Notes: generated by a model not told the origin, from the sequence alone. A stretch of 61,991 nucleotides of DNA from Pseudomonadota bacterium (GCA_018241025.1 JAFEEQ010000019.1:1-61991); one strand, 5' to 3'. Shown: positions 17,997-29,938, counted from the stretch's first letter. Numbers and translations are program-made.

Positions 17997-18967
17997 CCGC
18001 GACAACCACGGCTTCCCTGCCGTTTGCCATGAGGCTGCGCTACGGCCTGGAAGCGGCGGCGTTCTTTGCCGGCATCGGATTCTTCCGCCTGCTCGGCTTG
18101 CGCGCCGCCTCGGCGGTCGGCGGCTTCGTCGGGCGCAACATTTTCTACCGCATTCGCGGCGTGATGAAGCGGGCGCGCGAAAACCTGCACGCGGCGTTTC
18201 CGGAAAAGAGCGACGCGGAGATCGAGGCGATCATCGTCGAGATGTGCGACAACCTCGGCCGCACCGTTGCCGAGTATGCGCATCTCGAAAAGTTCTCGAT
18301 GCATGGCGACAATCCGCGGCTGGAAATCGTCAATGTCGAAGCCGGGCGCGCCGCGATGGCGAGCGGCAAGGGCGTGATGTTCTTCTCGGGACACTTCGCC
18401 AACTGGGAGATGATGCCCTTCGTTGCCGAGCAACTCGGCTTCGAAGGCGGCGAAGTCTACCGGCCGCAGAACAATCCCATCGTCGATCGCTGGCTGGTCG
18501 AGCAGCGGCGCAAGAACGGACCGAAGGATCAGGTCGCCAAAGGCGTTCAGGGTACGAAGCGGATCTTCACGCTTTTGCGCCGAGGCAAGGCGATCTTCCT
18601 GCTGGCCGACCAGAAGACCAACGAAGGTATCGCTGCGCCGTTCTTCGGCCGCGACGCGATGACCACTCCGGCACCGGCAATACTGGCGCTGAAGCTTGGC
18701 TCCGTTCTATTGCCGGCATCGAACGAACGCCTGCCGGGGCCGCGCTTCCGCATGACAATTCATCCGCCGGTTTCGATCACACCGACAGGCGATCACGACC
18801 GCGACGTCTATCTCCTGACCTGCGCGATCAGCGATGCGATCGAAAAGGCCGTGCGGCAGCGGCCATCGCAATGGCTCTGGATTCACCGGCGCTGGCCGAC
18901 CTCGCGCGGGCAAGACCAGCTGCGCAACCGTGGGAAGGCCCAGCGGCGGGATCCGCATCAAGAATAA
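17993..18967 (+). CDS. lauroyl/myristoyl acyltransferase family (LpxL/HtrB-like)
   Basis: A 324-residue membrane acyltransferase expected to place a secondary acyl chain on lipid A. The catalytic HX4(D/E) motif is in FFSGHFANWEMM, followed by VYRPQNNP, GTKRIFTLLRRGKAIFLLADQK and PSQWLWIHRRW, all typical of the LpxL/LpxM group. Which position is acylated cannot be told. The ATGA overlap with lpxK makes it the last gene of the cluster. Confidence 0.88.
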   Translation: MTATTTASLPFAMRLRYGLEAAAFFAGIGFFRLLGLRAASAVGGFVGRNIFYRIRGVMKRARENLHAAFPEKSDAEIEAIIVEMCDNLGRTVAEYAHLEKFSMHGDNPRLEIVNVEAGRAAMASGKGVMFFSGHFANWEMMPFVAEQLGFEGGEVYRPQNNPIVDRWLVEQRRKNGPKDQVAKGVQGTKRIFTLLRRGKAIFLLADQKTNEGIAAPFFGRDAMTTPAPAILALKLGSVLLPASNERLPGPRFRMTIHPPVSITPTGDHDRDVYLLTCAISDAIEKAVRQRPSQWLWIHRRWPTSRGQDQLRNRGKAQRRDPHQE

Positions 18968-19046
18968 CCGTCCTCATGGGAAATCCGGTGCGGTCTTGGC
19001 GTCGACACGGCTTGCGCCACCCGACAGCAACAGGCATAGATATCGG

Positions 19047-19223
19047 ATGAACACATCCAGCGTAAACATTCCGGCATCCGGCAATGCGGCTGAATTGCCG
19101 CGGCCCCTTTCGTCTGTTGCCGATCTGCAGCCGTGGTCGCATCCGGCGTTCAAAATGTCCGACGCGCTGCAGGCCGAAACCGGCACCTTCAGCAACGCCG
19201 ACGGCGATACGACCGCGAGTTGA
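19047..19223 (+). CDS. hypothetical small protein, 58 residues
   Basis: A 58-codon ORF fills most of the 260-base space between the lipid A operon and the convergent TPR gene. The peptide begins MNTSSVNIPASGNAAELP, has PWSHPAFKMSDALQAE in the middle and ends with Thr-, Asp- and Ser-rich residues; it looks soluble and partly disordered. It stops four bases before the neighbouring stop codon. I do not recognise a family. Composition is more protein-like than most shadow frames here, but there is no strong ribosome-binding site. Confidence 0.35.
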   Translation: MNTSSVNIPASGNAAELPRPLSSVADLQPWSHPAFKMSDALQAETGTFSNADGDTTAS

Positions 19224-19227
19224 GACC

Positions 19228-20493
19228 CTATTCTGTTTGCAGGAGGTCTCGCAGCAAGTTCGTCCTGCCGCGCAGAGCCAGCTCGCCGATGCAGTCATGG
19301 CGATCGAGCTCAGCCATCTCGTGCAGTACGACGCCCCTGGTGGCCGCCAGAACCGTCGCGTGCAGGCAATCGGGCGGGTTGGCACCGCCGTAATAGACTT
19401 CGATCCGATCGCAACATTGCCGCGCTTCCAGCTCCGGCCTGGGATCCTTGAGCATCCCGGGCACGAGCGTGGTCAGGCGCTGCCACAACTGCGGCATGCG
19501 CGTCATTTCGGGCTTGATCGGATAGGACATGTTCGTGACCGGGGAAAAGAGCAGCGCGCCATCGGCTTTCAGATCGAGCAAGGCCTGCAATGCCGTGACA
19601 CCGGCGAGCGATGCGCCCAGCACGATCAAGCGGCGCGTCCCAAGCTCGGCGACGAGCGCACGCACACCGTCCAGCATCGCTTCATAGCCGGGCCCGAACC
19701 TGTCGCTGCCGCGCAAATGTCCGAGCTGCTGACTGTCGAAAAGGTACAAGGCATTGACGCTCGTATCGCTCAACATCGCATGCAGGACATTGACGGGAAC
19801 GCCGAACAATCCTTCCGGCGGTGCGAATGCCACGACCAAAGTGTCAGAAGCGGACTCGCGCACGAGGATCGCATTCTCCGCCGGGGAGAGCCAACCAGAG
19901 ACCGCCGACTGACCCCGCTTTCTCGCGTCCTCCAGAATGTCGAGCCCGGCGAGCTGGGCGCGCGCAAGAACGTCCAGCTGCCCTTGGCCGAGCGCGCGCC
20001 GAAAGCCAGCGCGTGCCGCTTCAACCTGGTCGTGCGCGGCCAGGAAGACCGAGGTGTAGAAGGTACGATTGGGCGGCGTCCGCGGATCGGCGACGAGGGC
20101 AAGAGCCTGTTCGATCGCTTCGTTGGAGCGGCGGCGCCAGCGGCCAAGACGGATCGCGGCGTCGTCGACCGCATCGCTTTCGACTCCGCGATCGATGGCG
20201 TCAAGCAGGACACGTTCTGCGGCTTCGAAATCGCCGCGCCCCTTGGCAGACGCCGAGAGCTTCATCGGCCACTCCGCGGACCGCGGTTCGGCGACTGACA
20301 GTTCGCGCCAGATCCGCTCGGCAGCGGTGCTGTCGCCATGGCGCCACGCATCCTCGGCGCGCTTTATCTGATACTCCTTGCCCGAGCTGAGCGCGATGAT
20401 CGCCCGCGCCCGGAAGGAACGGATATGGGTCAGGATGTGCGCCCTGACCCACTGCCGGGCGAACCATCGCCTGTTGTCGTTGCGCGATAGCAT
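19228..20493 (-). CDS. TPR-like protein with C-terminal alpha/beta-hydrolase-like domain
   Basis: A 421-residue protein. Residues 40-190 read as helical repeats of tetratricopeptide type (AEDAWRHGDSTAAERIWREL, GDFEAAERVLLDAIDRG, ARAGFRRALGQG). Residues 215-420 look like an alpha/beta hydrolase: VVAFAPPEG as first strand and LIVLGASLAGVTALQALLDL as nucleophile elbow with S295 (GxSxxG). The enzyme class is unknown. Its ATG overlaps the stop of the M23 peptidase by one base (TGATG), so it ends an xseA-DUF2093-peptidase operon and may act on the envelope. Confidence 0.7.
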   Translation of the reverse strand: MLSRNDNRRWFARQWVRAHILTHIRSFRARAIIALSSGKEYQIKRAEDAWRHGDSTAAERIWRELSVAEPRSAEWPMKLSASAKGRGDFEAAERVLLDAIDRGVESDAVDDAAIRLGRWRRRSNEAIEQALALVADPRTPPNRTFYTSVFLAAHDQVEAARAGFRRALGQGQLDVLARAQLAGLDILEDARKRGQSAVSGWLSPAENAILVRESASDTLVVAFAPPEGLFGVPVNVLHAMLSDTSVNALYLFDSQQLGHLRGSDRFGPGYEAMLDGVRALVAELGTRRLIVLGASLAGVTALQALLDLKADGALLFSPVTNMSYPIKPEMTRMPQLWQRLTTLVPGMLKDPRPELEARQCCDRIEVYYGGANPPDCLHATVLAATRGVVLHEMAELDRHDCIGELALRGRTNLLRDLLQTE

Positions 20494-21326
20494 CAGGCTT
20501 TCTGCGGCACAGGCGTCTTGGTGGAGCGCGAGGGATCGAGCCGCACGTTGAACCAGTTCATGCCCCAATGGAGATGCGGTCCGGTCGCGCGGCCCGTCTT
20601 GCCGATCTTTCCGATCACGTCGCCGCGGCCGACCTGATCGCCCGGTTTCACCAGCCGCGCACTCTGATGCATGTAGTAGGTGAAGACGCCGTGACCGTGG
20701 TCGAGCAGCGTGAAGCCGCCTTCGAGGAAGAATTCCTCGCTCATCAGAACGATGGCGCCGGTCGGCGCGTGGATCGGCGTGCCTTCGGCATTCGCCATGT
20801 CGACGCCCATATGCGGCGACATCGGCACGCCATTGTCGATGCGGTAGCTGCCGAAGACGCCGCTCATGATGCCCGGCGCCGGCCAGTCGAAAGGCTCGGC
20901 GAACCATGTGTGGGCGGAGTCGGTCTTTCGCGCCGCGGCGAGGCGGGCATGCTCGGCCTTGATCCGATCGATAATTTCCGGTGATGGCGTGACGGTGGAT
21001 TGCGGCAGGCCATTGACGCGCTGGACGTCGTATTGGCGGACGATCGGCGTGACGGTGCGCGTCTCGCGCGTTCCGTCGGCGCAGCGGATGGCGATGTCTG
21101 CCGGCTTCGTCCTGTCCCAGGAAAAGCCACAGGCGAAGAGACCGTCGGGCGACACCGAGACCGCGTCGCCGTCGAATGTGGCGGTGGCACCGGGCGGCGC
21201 ATGGCCGACGATCAGGCTGCCCTGCTCCATCGTGCCGGTGAGTATCAGGCGCGAGGAAGAATCGGCGCGGGCCGGAATGGCGAGGGTGGCCAGGCCGCTG
21301 GCGAGCAGCAGGCGGCGCGAAATCAC
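20493..21326 (-). CDS. exported M23-family peptidoglycan endopeptidase
   Basis: A 277-residue exported protein with a LytM/M23 domain in its C-terminal half. The metal site is HMGVDMA (HxxxD) near residue 180 and HLHWGMN (HxH) near 260. I place the start at a GTG at 21326, which overlaps the DUF2093 stop as GTGA and gives a signal peptide beginning VISRRLLLASG; the twin Arg hints at Tat export. An open frame upstream to 21452 is the shadow of DUF2093. Such enzymes cut peptide cross-bridges or activate amidases. Confidence 0.85.
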   Translation of the reverse strand: MISRRLLLASGLATLAIPARADSSSRLILTGTMEQGSLIVGHAPPGATATFDGDAVSVSPDGLFACGFSWDRTKPADIAIRCADGTRETRTVTPIVRQYDVQRVNGLPQSTVTPSPEIIDRIKAEHARLAAARKTDSAHTWFAEPFDWPAPGIMSGVFGSYRIDNGVPMSPHMGVDMANAEGTPIHAPTGAIVLMSEEFFLEGGFTLLDHGHGVFTYYMHQSARLVKPGDQVGRGDVIGKIGKTGRATGPHLHWGMNWFNVRLDPSRSTKTPVPQKA

Positions 21327-21550
21327 TGCGGCGTCTTCCCGGCTTCCTTGTGGCGCTGAAGCGCTTCGGCCGGCGTGGCATAGGCCTCCTGGAGATCGAC
21401 GTTCCAGTAGCGCAGGGACTCGATCGGAATCGGCACGCCGGTCACGGCGCATAGAACGAACGAGCCGGCCTTCACGACGCGGAACTCGCCATCGAGATAT
21501 TCGAGCACGGCCTGGCCTTCGGGGCGGAAATCGCGGTCCATCTTGTTCAT
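21323..21550 (-). CDS. DUF2093 domain-containing protein
   Basis: A 75-residue cytoplasmic protein of the alphaproteobacterial DUF2093 family, with ALEYLDGEFRVVKAGSFVLC-like core (here VLEYLDGEFRVVKAGSFVLC) and PIPIESLRYWNVDLQEAY. Function unknown. It lies 25 bases after xseA and overlaps the start of the M23 peptidase by four bases, so it is part of the same transcription unit. The ATG at 21550 is used; a second Met three codons later is possible. Confidence 0.88.
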   Translation of the reverse strand: MNKMDRDFRPEGQAVLEYLDGEFRVVKAGSFVLCAVTGVPIPIESLRYWNVDLQEAYATPAEALQRHKEAGKTPQ

Positions 21551-21575
21551 CGTTCCAGTCTAGCGCGTGGCGTCC

Positions 21576-22985
21576 TCAAAACAAATTTCCCTGTCCGGCT
21601 GACGATTTGCCCTTCGATTTTGGCTTTGGCGTGGCGGCACCGTCAGCGGTCGCGCCAACATTGCCGTCGGCAAAGGTCAGCGTCAGATGCTCGCCGGAGG
21701 CCACAGCGGCGGCGCTGCGGCGGATGCTGCCGTCCTCGGCGCGGATCACGGCATAGCCGCGGTCGAGCGCCGAGCGATAGGAGGTGGTTTCGAGAATACG
21801 CGACAGAGCGTCGAGGCGCTTGTGAAGGTCTTGGAGACGCGTGCGCTGACCGCGCAGGAGGCGCTGGCCCAGCGTGGCGAGAACATTACCCTCCTGCTTC
21901 AGATGACGGCGAAGCTCGGCAGGTCGGAGCGCGGAGCCCGCCCGTGTCAGGCGGCGCTCATGGAGCTGGAGATTGCGCCGGAGTGCAGTGGCAAGCCGTT
22001 CGCCGGCGTAGTCGAGACGTTGCCGCGGCTGCGCGAAGAGGGAGTCGGCGCGTGGCAGGATACGCGCCAGCTGGGCGAGATGGCGGCGGCGATCCTCCAT
22101 GGCCTTGACGAAACTGCGCTGGACGCGGCGCTCGAAATCGAGCGTCTGGTTCAGGAGCTCGGAGCGCACCGGGACTGCGAGCTCGGCTGCTGCCGTGGGG
22201 GTGGGCGCGCGGACGTCTGCGGCGAAGTCGATCAGCGTCGTGTCGGTCTCGTGGCCGACGGCGGAGATGAGAGGGATAGTGCTTTCAAACGCGGCACGGA
22301 CCACGGATTCTTCGTTGAACGCCATCAGGTCCTCGATGGAGCCGCCTCCGCGCGCGACGATCAGAAGATCCGGACGCGGCACCGGGCCACCTGGTGCGAT
22401 GGCGTTGAAGCCGCGGATGGCGGCGGCCACCTCGCCTGCCGCGCGCTCGCCCTGCACCGCTACCGGCCAGAGCAGGACACGGCGTGGAAAGCGCGCATTC
22501 AGGCGGTGCATGATGTCACGGATCACTGCGCCCGTCGGCGAGGTGATGACGCCAATCACCTCGGGAAGAAACGGCAGCTTCTTCTTGTGCGCGGCGTCGA
22601 ACAGGCCTTCGGCGGTGAGCTTCTTCTTGCGCTCCTCCAGCATCGCCATGAGCGCGCCGAGACCGGCAAGCTCGACCTGCTCGACTACGATCTGGTAGCG
22701 GGAGGAGCCTGCATATGTCGTGAGGCGGCCGGTGCAGACGACTTCGAGCCCGGCCTGGGGCTTCACTTTCAGACGCTGGGCCGTGCCGCGCCAGATCACG
22801 GCATTGAGGACGGATTTATCGTCCTTGAGGTCGAAATAGACATGTCCGGAGGAGTGGAATTTCAGGCCGGAAATCTCGCCGCGCACCCGGACAAAGGCAA
22901 AGGCATCCTCCACCGTGCGCTTGAGCGCGGCGGAGATCTCGCTGACGGAGAATTCGGGCAGGTTGGCGCGGGCGGCTTCGGACAT
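21576..22985 (-). CDS. xseA: exodeoxyribonuclease VII large subunit XseA
   Basis: A 469-residue large subunit of exonuclease VII, which degrades single-stranded DNA from both ends with XseB. The N-terminal OB fold ([27 protein letters not shown]), the HVYFDLKDD stretch and the central [17 protein letters not shown] and [17 protein letters not shown] blocks are typical; a long charged helical region and a Lys/Ser-rich tail follow. xseB is not in the window. It is divergent from purD and heads the minus-strand operon. Confidence 0.93.
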   Translation of the reverse strand: MSEAARANLPEFSVSEISAALKRTVEDAFAFVRVRGEISGLKFHSSGHVYFDLKDDKSVLNAVIWRGTAQRLKVKPQAGLEVVCTGRLTTYAGSSRYQIVVEQVELAGLGALMAMLEERKKKLTAEGLFDAAHKKKLPFLPEVIGVITSPTGAVIRDIMHRLNARFPRRVLLWPVAVQGERAAGEVAAAIRGFNAIAPGGPVPRPDLLIVARGGGSIEDLMAFNEESVVRAAFESTIPLISAVGHETDTTLIDFAADVRAPTPTAAAELAVPVRSELLNQTLDFERRVQRSFVKAMEDRRRHLAQLARILPRADSLFAQPRQRLDYAGERLATALRRNLQLHERRLTRAGSALRPAELRRHLKQEGNVLATLGQRLLRGQRTRLQDLHKRLDALSRILETTSYRSALDRGYAVIRAEDGSIRRSAAAVASGEHLTLTFADGNVGATADGAATPKPKSKGKSSAGQGNLF

Positions 22986-23047
22986 GATTCACAGATGATA
23001 CAACGAACCGCGATTTTCACCCTCCCCCGGCGTGCTAAAGGATGGCC

Positions 23048-24319
23048 ATGAAAATCCTTCTTGTCGGCTCCGGCGGCCGGGAACATGCGCTGGCGTGGAA
23101 ACTGAGCGCGAGCCCGCTGCTCACCAAGCTCTATTGCGCACCGGGAAATGCCGGAATCGCGGACATAGCCGAGTGCGTGCCCATTCCGGCGATGGATTTC
23201 GACGGTCTGATCGCCTTTGCGCGCGAGAAGAAGATCGACTTCGCCGTTGTCGCACCGGACCAGCCGTTAATCGGCGGGCTGTGGGATGCGTTCGAGGCGG
23301 CGGGCATCCGGGCGACCGGACCAAACAAGGCCGCGGCGGCACTCGAGGGTTCCAAGGGGTTCGTGAAGGACCTCTGCGCCGAATACGGCATTCCGACCGC
23401 CGCCTATCGCCGCTTCGCGCAAGCGGCGCCTGCCAAGGCGTTCGCCGACACGCTTGGCCTGCCGGTGGTCGTCAAGGCGGACGGCTGGGCGGCCGGCAAG
23501 GGCGTGATCATCGCCCACACGACGGCAGAGGCGCACAAGGCGATCGACTTCATGTTCGAAGGCGGCTTCGGCGAGAGCGGACATGCCGTCGTTGTCGAGG
23601 AATTCATGGAAGGCGAGGAAGGCAGCTTCTTCGCGCTCAGCGACGGCACAACGGTGTTGCCGATGGCCGGCGCGCAGGATCACAAGCAGGTGTTCGATGG
23701 CGACAAAGGTCCGAACACAGGCGGCATGGGTGCCTATTCCCCGGCACCTGCTCTGACGCCTGCGATGGAAGCGGAGGTCATGCGCCGCTTCATCGAACCG
23801 ACGGCGGCGGCCATGCGCGACAAGGGCATGCCCTTTGCCGGCGTGATGTATCTCGGGCTGATGTTCACCAAGGACGGCCCGAAGCTGGTGGAATACAATT
23901 GCCGCTTCGGCGACCCGGAGACCCAGGTGCTGATGCCGCGGTTGAAGAGCGATCTGCTGACGGTCTTGCTGGCCATGCGCGACGGGATGCTGAAGGACGT
24001 CGATCTACGCTGGAGCGACGAAACCGCATTGACCGTGGCGATGGCGTCGAAGGGCTATCCCGGTTCCTATGACAAAGGCCAGGTCATTACGGGCCTCGAT
24101 GCCGCGGCCAAGCTGCCGGGTGTGCAGATCTTTCACGCCGGCACCGAGCGACGCGATGGCAAGATCGTCGCCTCCGGCGGCCGGGTGCTGAATGTCACGG
24201 CGACGGGCAAGGATGTCGCGGAGGCCCAAGCGCGCGCCTATGCGGCTGTCGATCTGATCCACTGGGATGGCTGTTTCGCGCGTCGTGACATCGGTTGGCG
24301 GGCATTGGCGCGCAAATGA
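23048..24319 (+). CDS. purD: phosphoribosylamine-glycine ligase PurD
   Basis: A 423-residue ATP-grasp ligase making glycinamide ribonucleotide in purine synthesis. It starts [19 protein letters not shown] and contains [19 protein letters not shown] near residue 140, [10 protein letters not shown] near 230 and [18 protein letters not shown] near 285. I prefer the ATG at 23048 to that at 23042, because the AAGGA motif is too close to the earlier one. The stop overlaps the HAD gene by four bases (ATGA). Confidence 0.93.
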   Translation: MKILLVGSGGREHALAWKLSASPLLTKLYCAPGNAGIADIAECVPIPAMDFDGLIAFAREKKIDFAVVAPDQPLIGGLWDAFEAAGIRATGPNKAAAALEGSKGFVKDLCAEYGIPTAAYRRFAQAAPAKAFADTLGLPVVVKADGWAAGKGVIIAHTTAEAHKAIDFMFEGGFGESGHAVVVEEFMEGEEGSFFALSDGTTVLPMAGAQDHKQVFDGDKGPNTGGMGAYSPAPALTPAMEAEVMRRFIEPTAAAMRDKGMPFAGVMYLGLMFTKDGPKLVEYNCRFGDPETQVLMPRLKSDLLTVLLAMRDGMLKDVDLRWSDETALTVAMASKGYPGSYDKGQVITGLDAAAKLPGVQIFHAGTERRDGKIVASGGRVLNVTATGKDVAEAQARAYAAVDLIHWDGCFARRDIGWRALARK

Positions 24320-24930
24320 CTGAACCGGTCGAAGCCCTGCTGTTCGACCTGGGCAATGTGATCCTCGATATCGATTTCAGGCGCACCACAGCGCGTTGGG
24401 CCGAGCATGCCGGGTGCGACGCGAAGGCGTTGTGGAAGCGTTACAAGCCCGACGAATCCTATCGCCAGCATGAGCGCGGGCTTCTCGACGATGCCGGCTA
24501 TTTCGCAAAGCTGCGCGAGATGCTGGAAATCGACATCAGCGACGAACAATTCCTCGACGGCTGGAACGCCACCTTCAAGGGCGTCGTTGCCGGCGCGGAG
24601 CAATGGATAGCACCAGCTTGCGCGGCCCTGCCCTCCTACGTTTTCTCCAACACCAATCCTGCGCATGAACGGTACTTCCGCGCGAATTTCGCGCATGTGC
24701 TTGCGCCGTTTCGAACCGTCTTCACGTCACCCGGAATTGGGCTTCGCAAACCCGACCGCGAGGCTTTCGCGCATGTCGCACAGGTCGTCGGCATTGCGCC
24801 GGGCCGCATCCTGTTTTTCGACGACGTGCTCGAAAACGTCGAGGGCGCGCGCAATGCAGGCCTTCAGGCGGTGCATGTGCGCAGCAACGCGGACACGCTG
24901 GCGGCGCTGGAACCTGTCCTAAGGCGTTGA
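24316..24930 (+). CDS. HAD-IA family hydrolase
   Basis: A 204-residue HAD phosphatase. Motif I is [15 protein letters not shown] with nucleophile D11 and Gly in place of the usual second Asp, as in the YihX group that acts on sugar phosphates. Motif II is VFSNTNPAH, motif III KPDREAF and motif [20 protein letters not shown]. Its ATGA overlap with purD makes them co-transcribed. It lies 80 bases before an APH-like kinase; HAD, APH-like kinase and acyl-CoA dehydrogenase are the three domains of human ACAD10, all encoded within this 5 kb. Confidence 0.85.
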   Translation: MTEPVEALLFDLGNVILDIDFRRTTARWAEHAGCDAKALWKRYKPDESYRQHERGLLDDAGYFAKLREMLEIDISDEQFLDGWNATFKGVVAGAEQWIAPACAALPSYVFSNTNPAHERYFRANFAHVLAPFRTVFTSPGIGLRKPDREAFAHVAQVVGIAPGRILFFDDVLENVEGARNAGLQAVHVRSNADTLAALEPVLRR

Positions 24931-25010
24931 TGCCGCAGGGTGCCTTGTGCCCGGCCGCCGGAACAGTCAAAAATGCACGCCAACAAGAAATTCGAACGGG
25001 GAGTATGGCG

Positions 25011-26099
25011 ATGAGCGAACCGGTCGCCAGCCGTCAGGAAACGTATTCGGGAACCAAGGAGGTCACGGCGGCGCATGCCTTCGATGTGAAGAAGCTCGAA
25101 GCCTATCTCGCCGAGCGTATCGAAGGGTTCCAGACGCCGCTGGAAGTCCGCCAGTTCAAGGGCGGCCAGTCGAACCCGACCTATCAGCTTGTGACGCCGA
25201 ACCGGAAATACGTGATGCGCCGGAAGCCGCCGGGCAAACTGCTGCCGAGCGCGCATGCGGTCGACCGCGAGTTCAAGGTGATCTCGGCGCTCTATCCGGC
25301 GGGATTTCCCGTCGCGAAGCCGTATCTGCTCTGCGAGGACGAGAGCATCACGGGCACGATGTTCTACGTGATGGATTGCGTCGAGGGTCGCGTGCTGTGG
25401 GAAGGTGTGCTGCCCGGCATGGACAAGAAGGAGCGCTGGGCGACCTACGACGCGATGAACGCGACGCTCGCACAGCTTCACAACCTCGACTACGTGAAAA
25501 TCGGACTCGAGGAATTCGGCAAGCCAACAGCTTATGTCGCGCGCCAGATCACACGCTGGACGAAGCAGTATCTCGCGTCCGAGACCGAGACCATCGACGA
25601 GATGAACAAGCTCATCGAGTGGCTTCCCAAGCATCTGCCGGAAGAAGGCAAACCGTCGGTGGTGCATGGCGACTACCGGCTCGACAACATGATCCTGCAT
25701 CCGACCGAGCCGAAGGTGCTGGCGGTGATCGACTGGGAATTGTCGACGATCGGCGATCCCCTCGCCGACTTCACCTATCACCTGATGCAGTGGCAGCAAG
25801 AAGGCCGCGGGACGAGCGCCAGCTCGGTGATGGGCGCGGACTTCGAGGCGCTAGGCATTCCGACGATGGACCAGTATGTGAAGATGTACTGCGAGCGGAC
25901 GGGCCGGACATCGACGCCGAACATGGACTACTATGCGGCGTACAACTTCTTCCGCCTCGCCGGCATCCTGCAGGGCATCGTCGGCCGGGTACGCGACGGC
26001 ACGGCGGCGAGCGCGAACGCGGCGCAGAATGCCTCGGCCGTGCGGCCGCTGGCGCAGCGGGCCTGGATGTACGCCAAGCGCGCCGGCGCGGAAGGCTAA
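25011..26099 (+). CDS. phosphotransferase family protein (APH-fold; ACAD10/11- and LvaA-like kinase)
   Basis: A 362-residue kinase of aminoglycoside-phosphotransferase fold. The catalytic loop is VVHGDYRLDNMILHP near residue 220 and the metal-binding VIDWELSTIGDPLADF follows. The N-terminal QFKGGQSNPTYQL and YVMRRKPPGKLLPSAHAVDR form the nucleotide pocket. This subtype is the kinase domain of ACAD10/ACAD11 and of LvaA of levulinate catabolism, which phosphorylate 4-hydroxyacyl-CoAs. I start at the ATG at 25011, seven to eight bases after GGGGAG; 25005 is too close. The acyl-CoA dehydrogenase that would complete the reaction is at 28216-29460. Confidence 0.85.
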   Translation: MSEPVASRQETYSGTKEVTAAHAFDVKKLEAYLAERIEGFQTPLEVRQFKGGQSNPTYQLVTPNRKYVMRRKPPGKLLPSAHAVDREFKVISALYPAGFPVAKPYLLCEDESITGTMFYVMDCVEGRVLWEGVLPGMDKKERWATYDAMNATLAQLHNLDYVKIGLEEFGKPTAYVARQITRWTKQYLASETETIDEMNKLIEWLPKHLPEEGKPSVVHGDYRLDNMILHPTEPKVLAVIDWELSTIGDPLADFTYHLMQWQQEGRGTSASSVMGADFEALGIPTMDQYVKMYCERTGRTSTPNMDYYAAYNFFRLAGILQGIVGRVRDGTAASANAAQNASAVRPLAQRAWMYAKRAGAEG

Positions 26100-26202
26100 C
26101 AACGCGTTAACGGCCTTCGCGGACGGTGCGCGCAAGCGTTGCTTAACCTTGCCGGTTCTATCGTGCCAGAGCGCGGACTGGGCCGCGCCGAAGGTCTCTG
26201 GC

Positions 26203-28116
<1,914 letters not shown>

Positions 28117-28118
28117 TC

Positions 28119-28208
28119 CTTCGGGGCTCGCTTCGCTCGCACCTCAGCATGACGGCATCAAACGGGGATGCGTCATGCTGAGGTGCTTCGCAAAGCGAAG
28201 CCCCGAAG
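28119..28208. repeat. long imperfect inverted repeat between convergent genes
   Basis: Arms of 36 and 38 bases (28119-28154 and 28171-28208) pair around a 16-base centre. Both arms run CTTCGGGGCT, a variable GC stretch, then CACCTCAGCATGACG. Inside each arm is a smaller CGCTTNGC-type hairpin. It lies between the stops of the histidine kinase and the acyl-CoA dehydrogenase and may act as a two-way terminator. The composition resembles dispersed intergenic repeats of alphaproteobacteria; only one copy is in this window. Confidence 0.75.
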
Positions 28209-28215
28209 CATGCTC

Positions 28216-29460
28216 CTACTCCGCCGCCTTCACGCGCTTCGGCATTTCGGCGTGTTTGCCGAACTCGAGGCGCGCGATGGTGCGGCAGTGGACTTCGTCC
28301 GGACCGTCGGCGAGGCGCAGGGTGCGCTGGCCGGAATACATCTTGGCGAGACCCGGATCGGAGGTGACGCCGCCGCCGCCCCAGGCCTGGATCGCGTCGT
28401 CGATCACCTTCAGCGCCATGCGCGGTGCCGCGACCTTGATCTCGGCGATCTCGGTGCGGGCGACCTTGTTGCCGACCTTGTCCATCATGTCTGCGGCCTT
28501 GAGCGTCAGCAGGCGGCACATGTCGATATTGATGCGGGCCTCCGCGACACGTTGTTCCCACACCGAATGCTCGAAGATCTTCTTGCCGAAGGCTTCGCGG
28601 GTGAGGAGGCGCTTGCACATGATCTCGAGCGCGCGCTCGGCGACGCCGATGGTGCGCATGCAGTGATGGATGCGGCCCGGGCCGAGGCGGCCCTGCGCGA
28701 TCTCGAAGCCGCGGCCTTCGCCGAGGATCATGTTCTCGACCGGGACCTTGACGTCCTTGAGTTCCACTTCGCCGTGGCCGTGCGGCGCGTCGTCATAGCC
28801 GAACACCGGCAGCATGCGCTTGACGGTGACGCCGGGCGTGTCGCGCTCGACGAAGATCTGCGACTGGGCGCTGTGGCGGCCGCCTTCGGGATTGGTCTTG
28901 CCCATGACGATCATGATCTTGCAGCGCGGATCGCCGACGCCCGACGACCACCACTTGGTGCCGTTGATGACGTAGTGATCGCCGCGGCGCTCGATATGGG
29001 TGGCGATGTTGGTCGCGTCCGACGAGGCGACGGCCGGCTCGGTCATCAGGAAGGCGGAGCGGATCTCGCCTTCGAGCAGCGGCTTCAGCCACTTGTCCTG
29101 CTGGTAGGGCGTACCGTAACGCTCGAGCACTTCCATGTTGCCGGTATCGGGCGCCGAGCAGTTGAACACCTCCGACGCGAAGCCGACGCGGCCCATGATC
29201 TCGGCGAGCGGGGCGTATTCGAGATTGGTCAGGCCGGCGCCATGTTCGGACTCGTTGAGGAAGAAGTTCCAGAGGCCGGCGGACTTCGCCTTCTTCTTCA
29301 GCTCCTCGACGACCGGGACGACGATCCAGGGATTGCCGGCCTTGCGCGCCGCGTCCATCTGCGCGGCGTAGACCGGCTCGGCGGGATAGACGTAGGCGTT
29401 CATGAAGTCGCCGACCTTCTTCATCCACTCCTTCTGGCGCGGCGAATAATCGAAATCCAT
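28216..29460 (-). CDS. acyl-CoA dehydrogenase family protein
   Basis: A 414-residue flavoenzyme with the order of an acyl-CoA dehydrogenase: N-terminal helices, [14 protein letters not shown] (FAD and substrate contact) near residue 140, [22 protein letters not shown], then a helical C-terminal domain with [14 protein letters not shown] and [15 protein letters not shown]. It resembles the dehydrogenase part of ACAD10/11 and LvaC more than short-chain enzymes. GGAGGA precedes the ATG at 29460. Electrons would pass to ETF. The open frame upstream to 29739 is not coding-like. Confidence 0.88.
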   Translation of the reverse strand: MDFDYSPRQKEWMKKVGDFMNAYVYPAEPVYAAQMDAARKAGNPWIVVPVVEELKKKAKSAGLWNFFLNESEHGAGLTNLEYAPLAEIMGRVGFASEVFNCSAPDTGNMEVLERYGTPYQQDKWLKPLLEGEIRSAFLMTEPAVASSDATNIATHIERRGDHYVINGTKWWSSGVGDPRCKIMIVMGKTNPEGGRHSAQSQIFVERDTPGVTVKRMLPVFGYDDAPHGHGEVELKDVKVPVENMILGEGRGFEIAQGRLGPGRIHHCMRTIGVAERALEIMCKRLLTREAFGKKIFEHSVWEQRVAEARINIDMCRLLTLKAADMMDKVGNKVARTEIAEIKVAAPRMALKVIDDAIQAWGGGGVTSDPGLAKMYSGQRTLRLADGPDEVHCRTIARLEFGKHAEMPKRVKAAE

Positions 29461-29878
29461 TCTGTTCCTCCATTGTTCGATATCGAGTGGGCCGGACTGT
29501 ACGCGGGCGAATTCGCCCCTGCCAGCATCCAAATCAAATACGCCCATAGACAAACTCCGCCGGCGCGGCCGCGACGGCGGAGATGTCTTTCGGGGCAGGC
29601 AGGCCGGCGCGCCGCCGCATCCGGCGAAGCGACACGGCACCTTGCGGTCCGTCCAACAATCCCTTGCTCCCGAGGCCCCGTTTTGCGGTGCGGTCGACGG
29701 CACCTCACGGGACTTCGTTCGCCCAGGCGCACGCAGCACACGCCGGGATCTGTATTGTGCGTTCCGTTGCGTCCGAGGGCGGCGGCCCTAGAGACGGCGG
29801 GGAATGGGGTGCATATGGATTCTCCGTTCGACTATGAGTACAAATAGAGAACATAATCGGTTTTTCAACCCCTGGTAG
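29461..29878. other. 418-base region without a convincing gene
   Basis: The space upstream of the acyl-CoA dehydrogenase holds its ribosome-binding site and presumably its promoter. An 84-codon plus-strand frame (29583-29837) is rich in Arg, Pro and Ser and has no ribosome-binding site, so I do not call it. Composition changes sharply near 29840, where GC-rich DNA gives way to the AT-rich promoter area of the toxin-antitoxin pair. Confidence 0.6.
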
Positions 29879-29938
29879 AATATTTATTTTACGCCGGGCA
29901 CCAAGGTGTTGTTCAAACCAAGCATTATAATATTTATT
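29879..29938 (+). promoter_or_regulatory. promoter region with direct repeats upstream of the toxin-antitoxin pair
   Basis: Two copies of AATATTTATT stand at 29879-29888 and 29929-29938, 50 bases apart from start to start. A perfect TATAAT lies at 29926-29931, overlapping the second copy; no good -35 is seen at normal spacing. AbrB-type antitoxins repress their own operon, so the repeats are candidate operator half-sites. Confidence 0.4.

Noticed and set aside
29583..29837. 84-codon ORF upstream of the toxin-antitoxin pair
   Set aside because: No ribosome-binding site, Arg/Pro/Ser-rich, no recognisable pattern.
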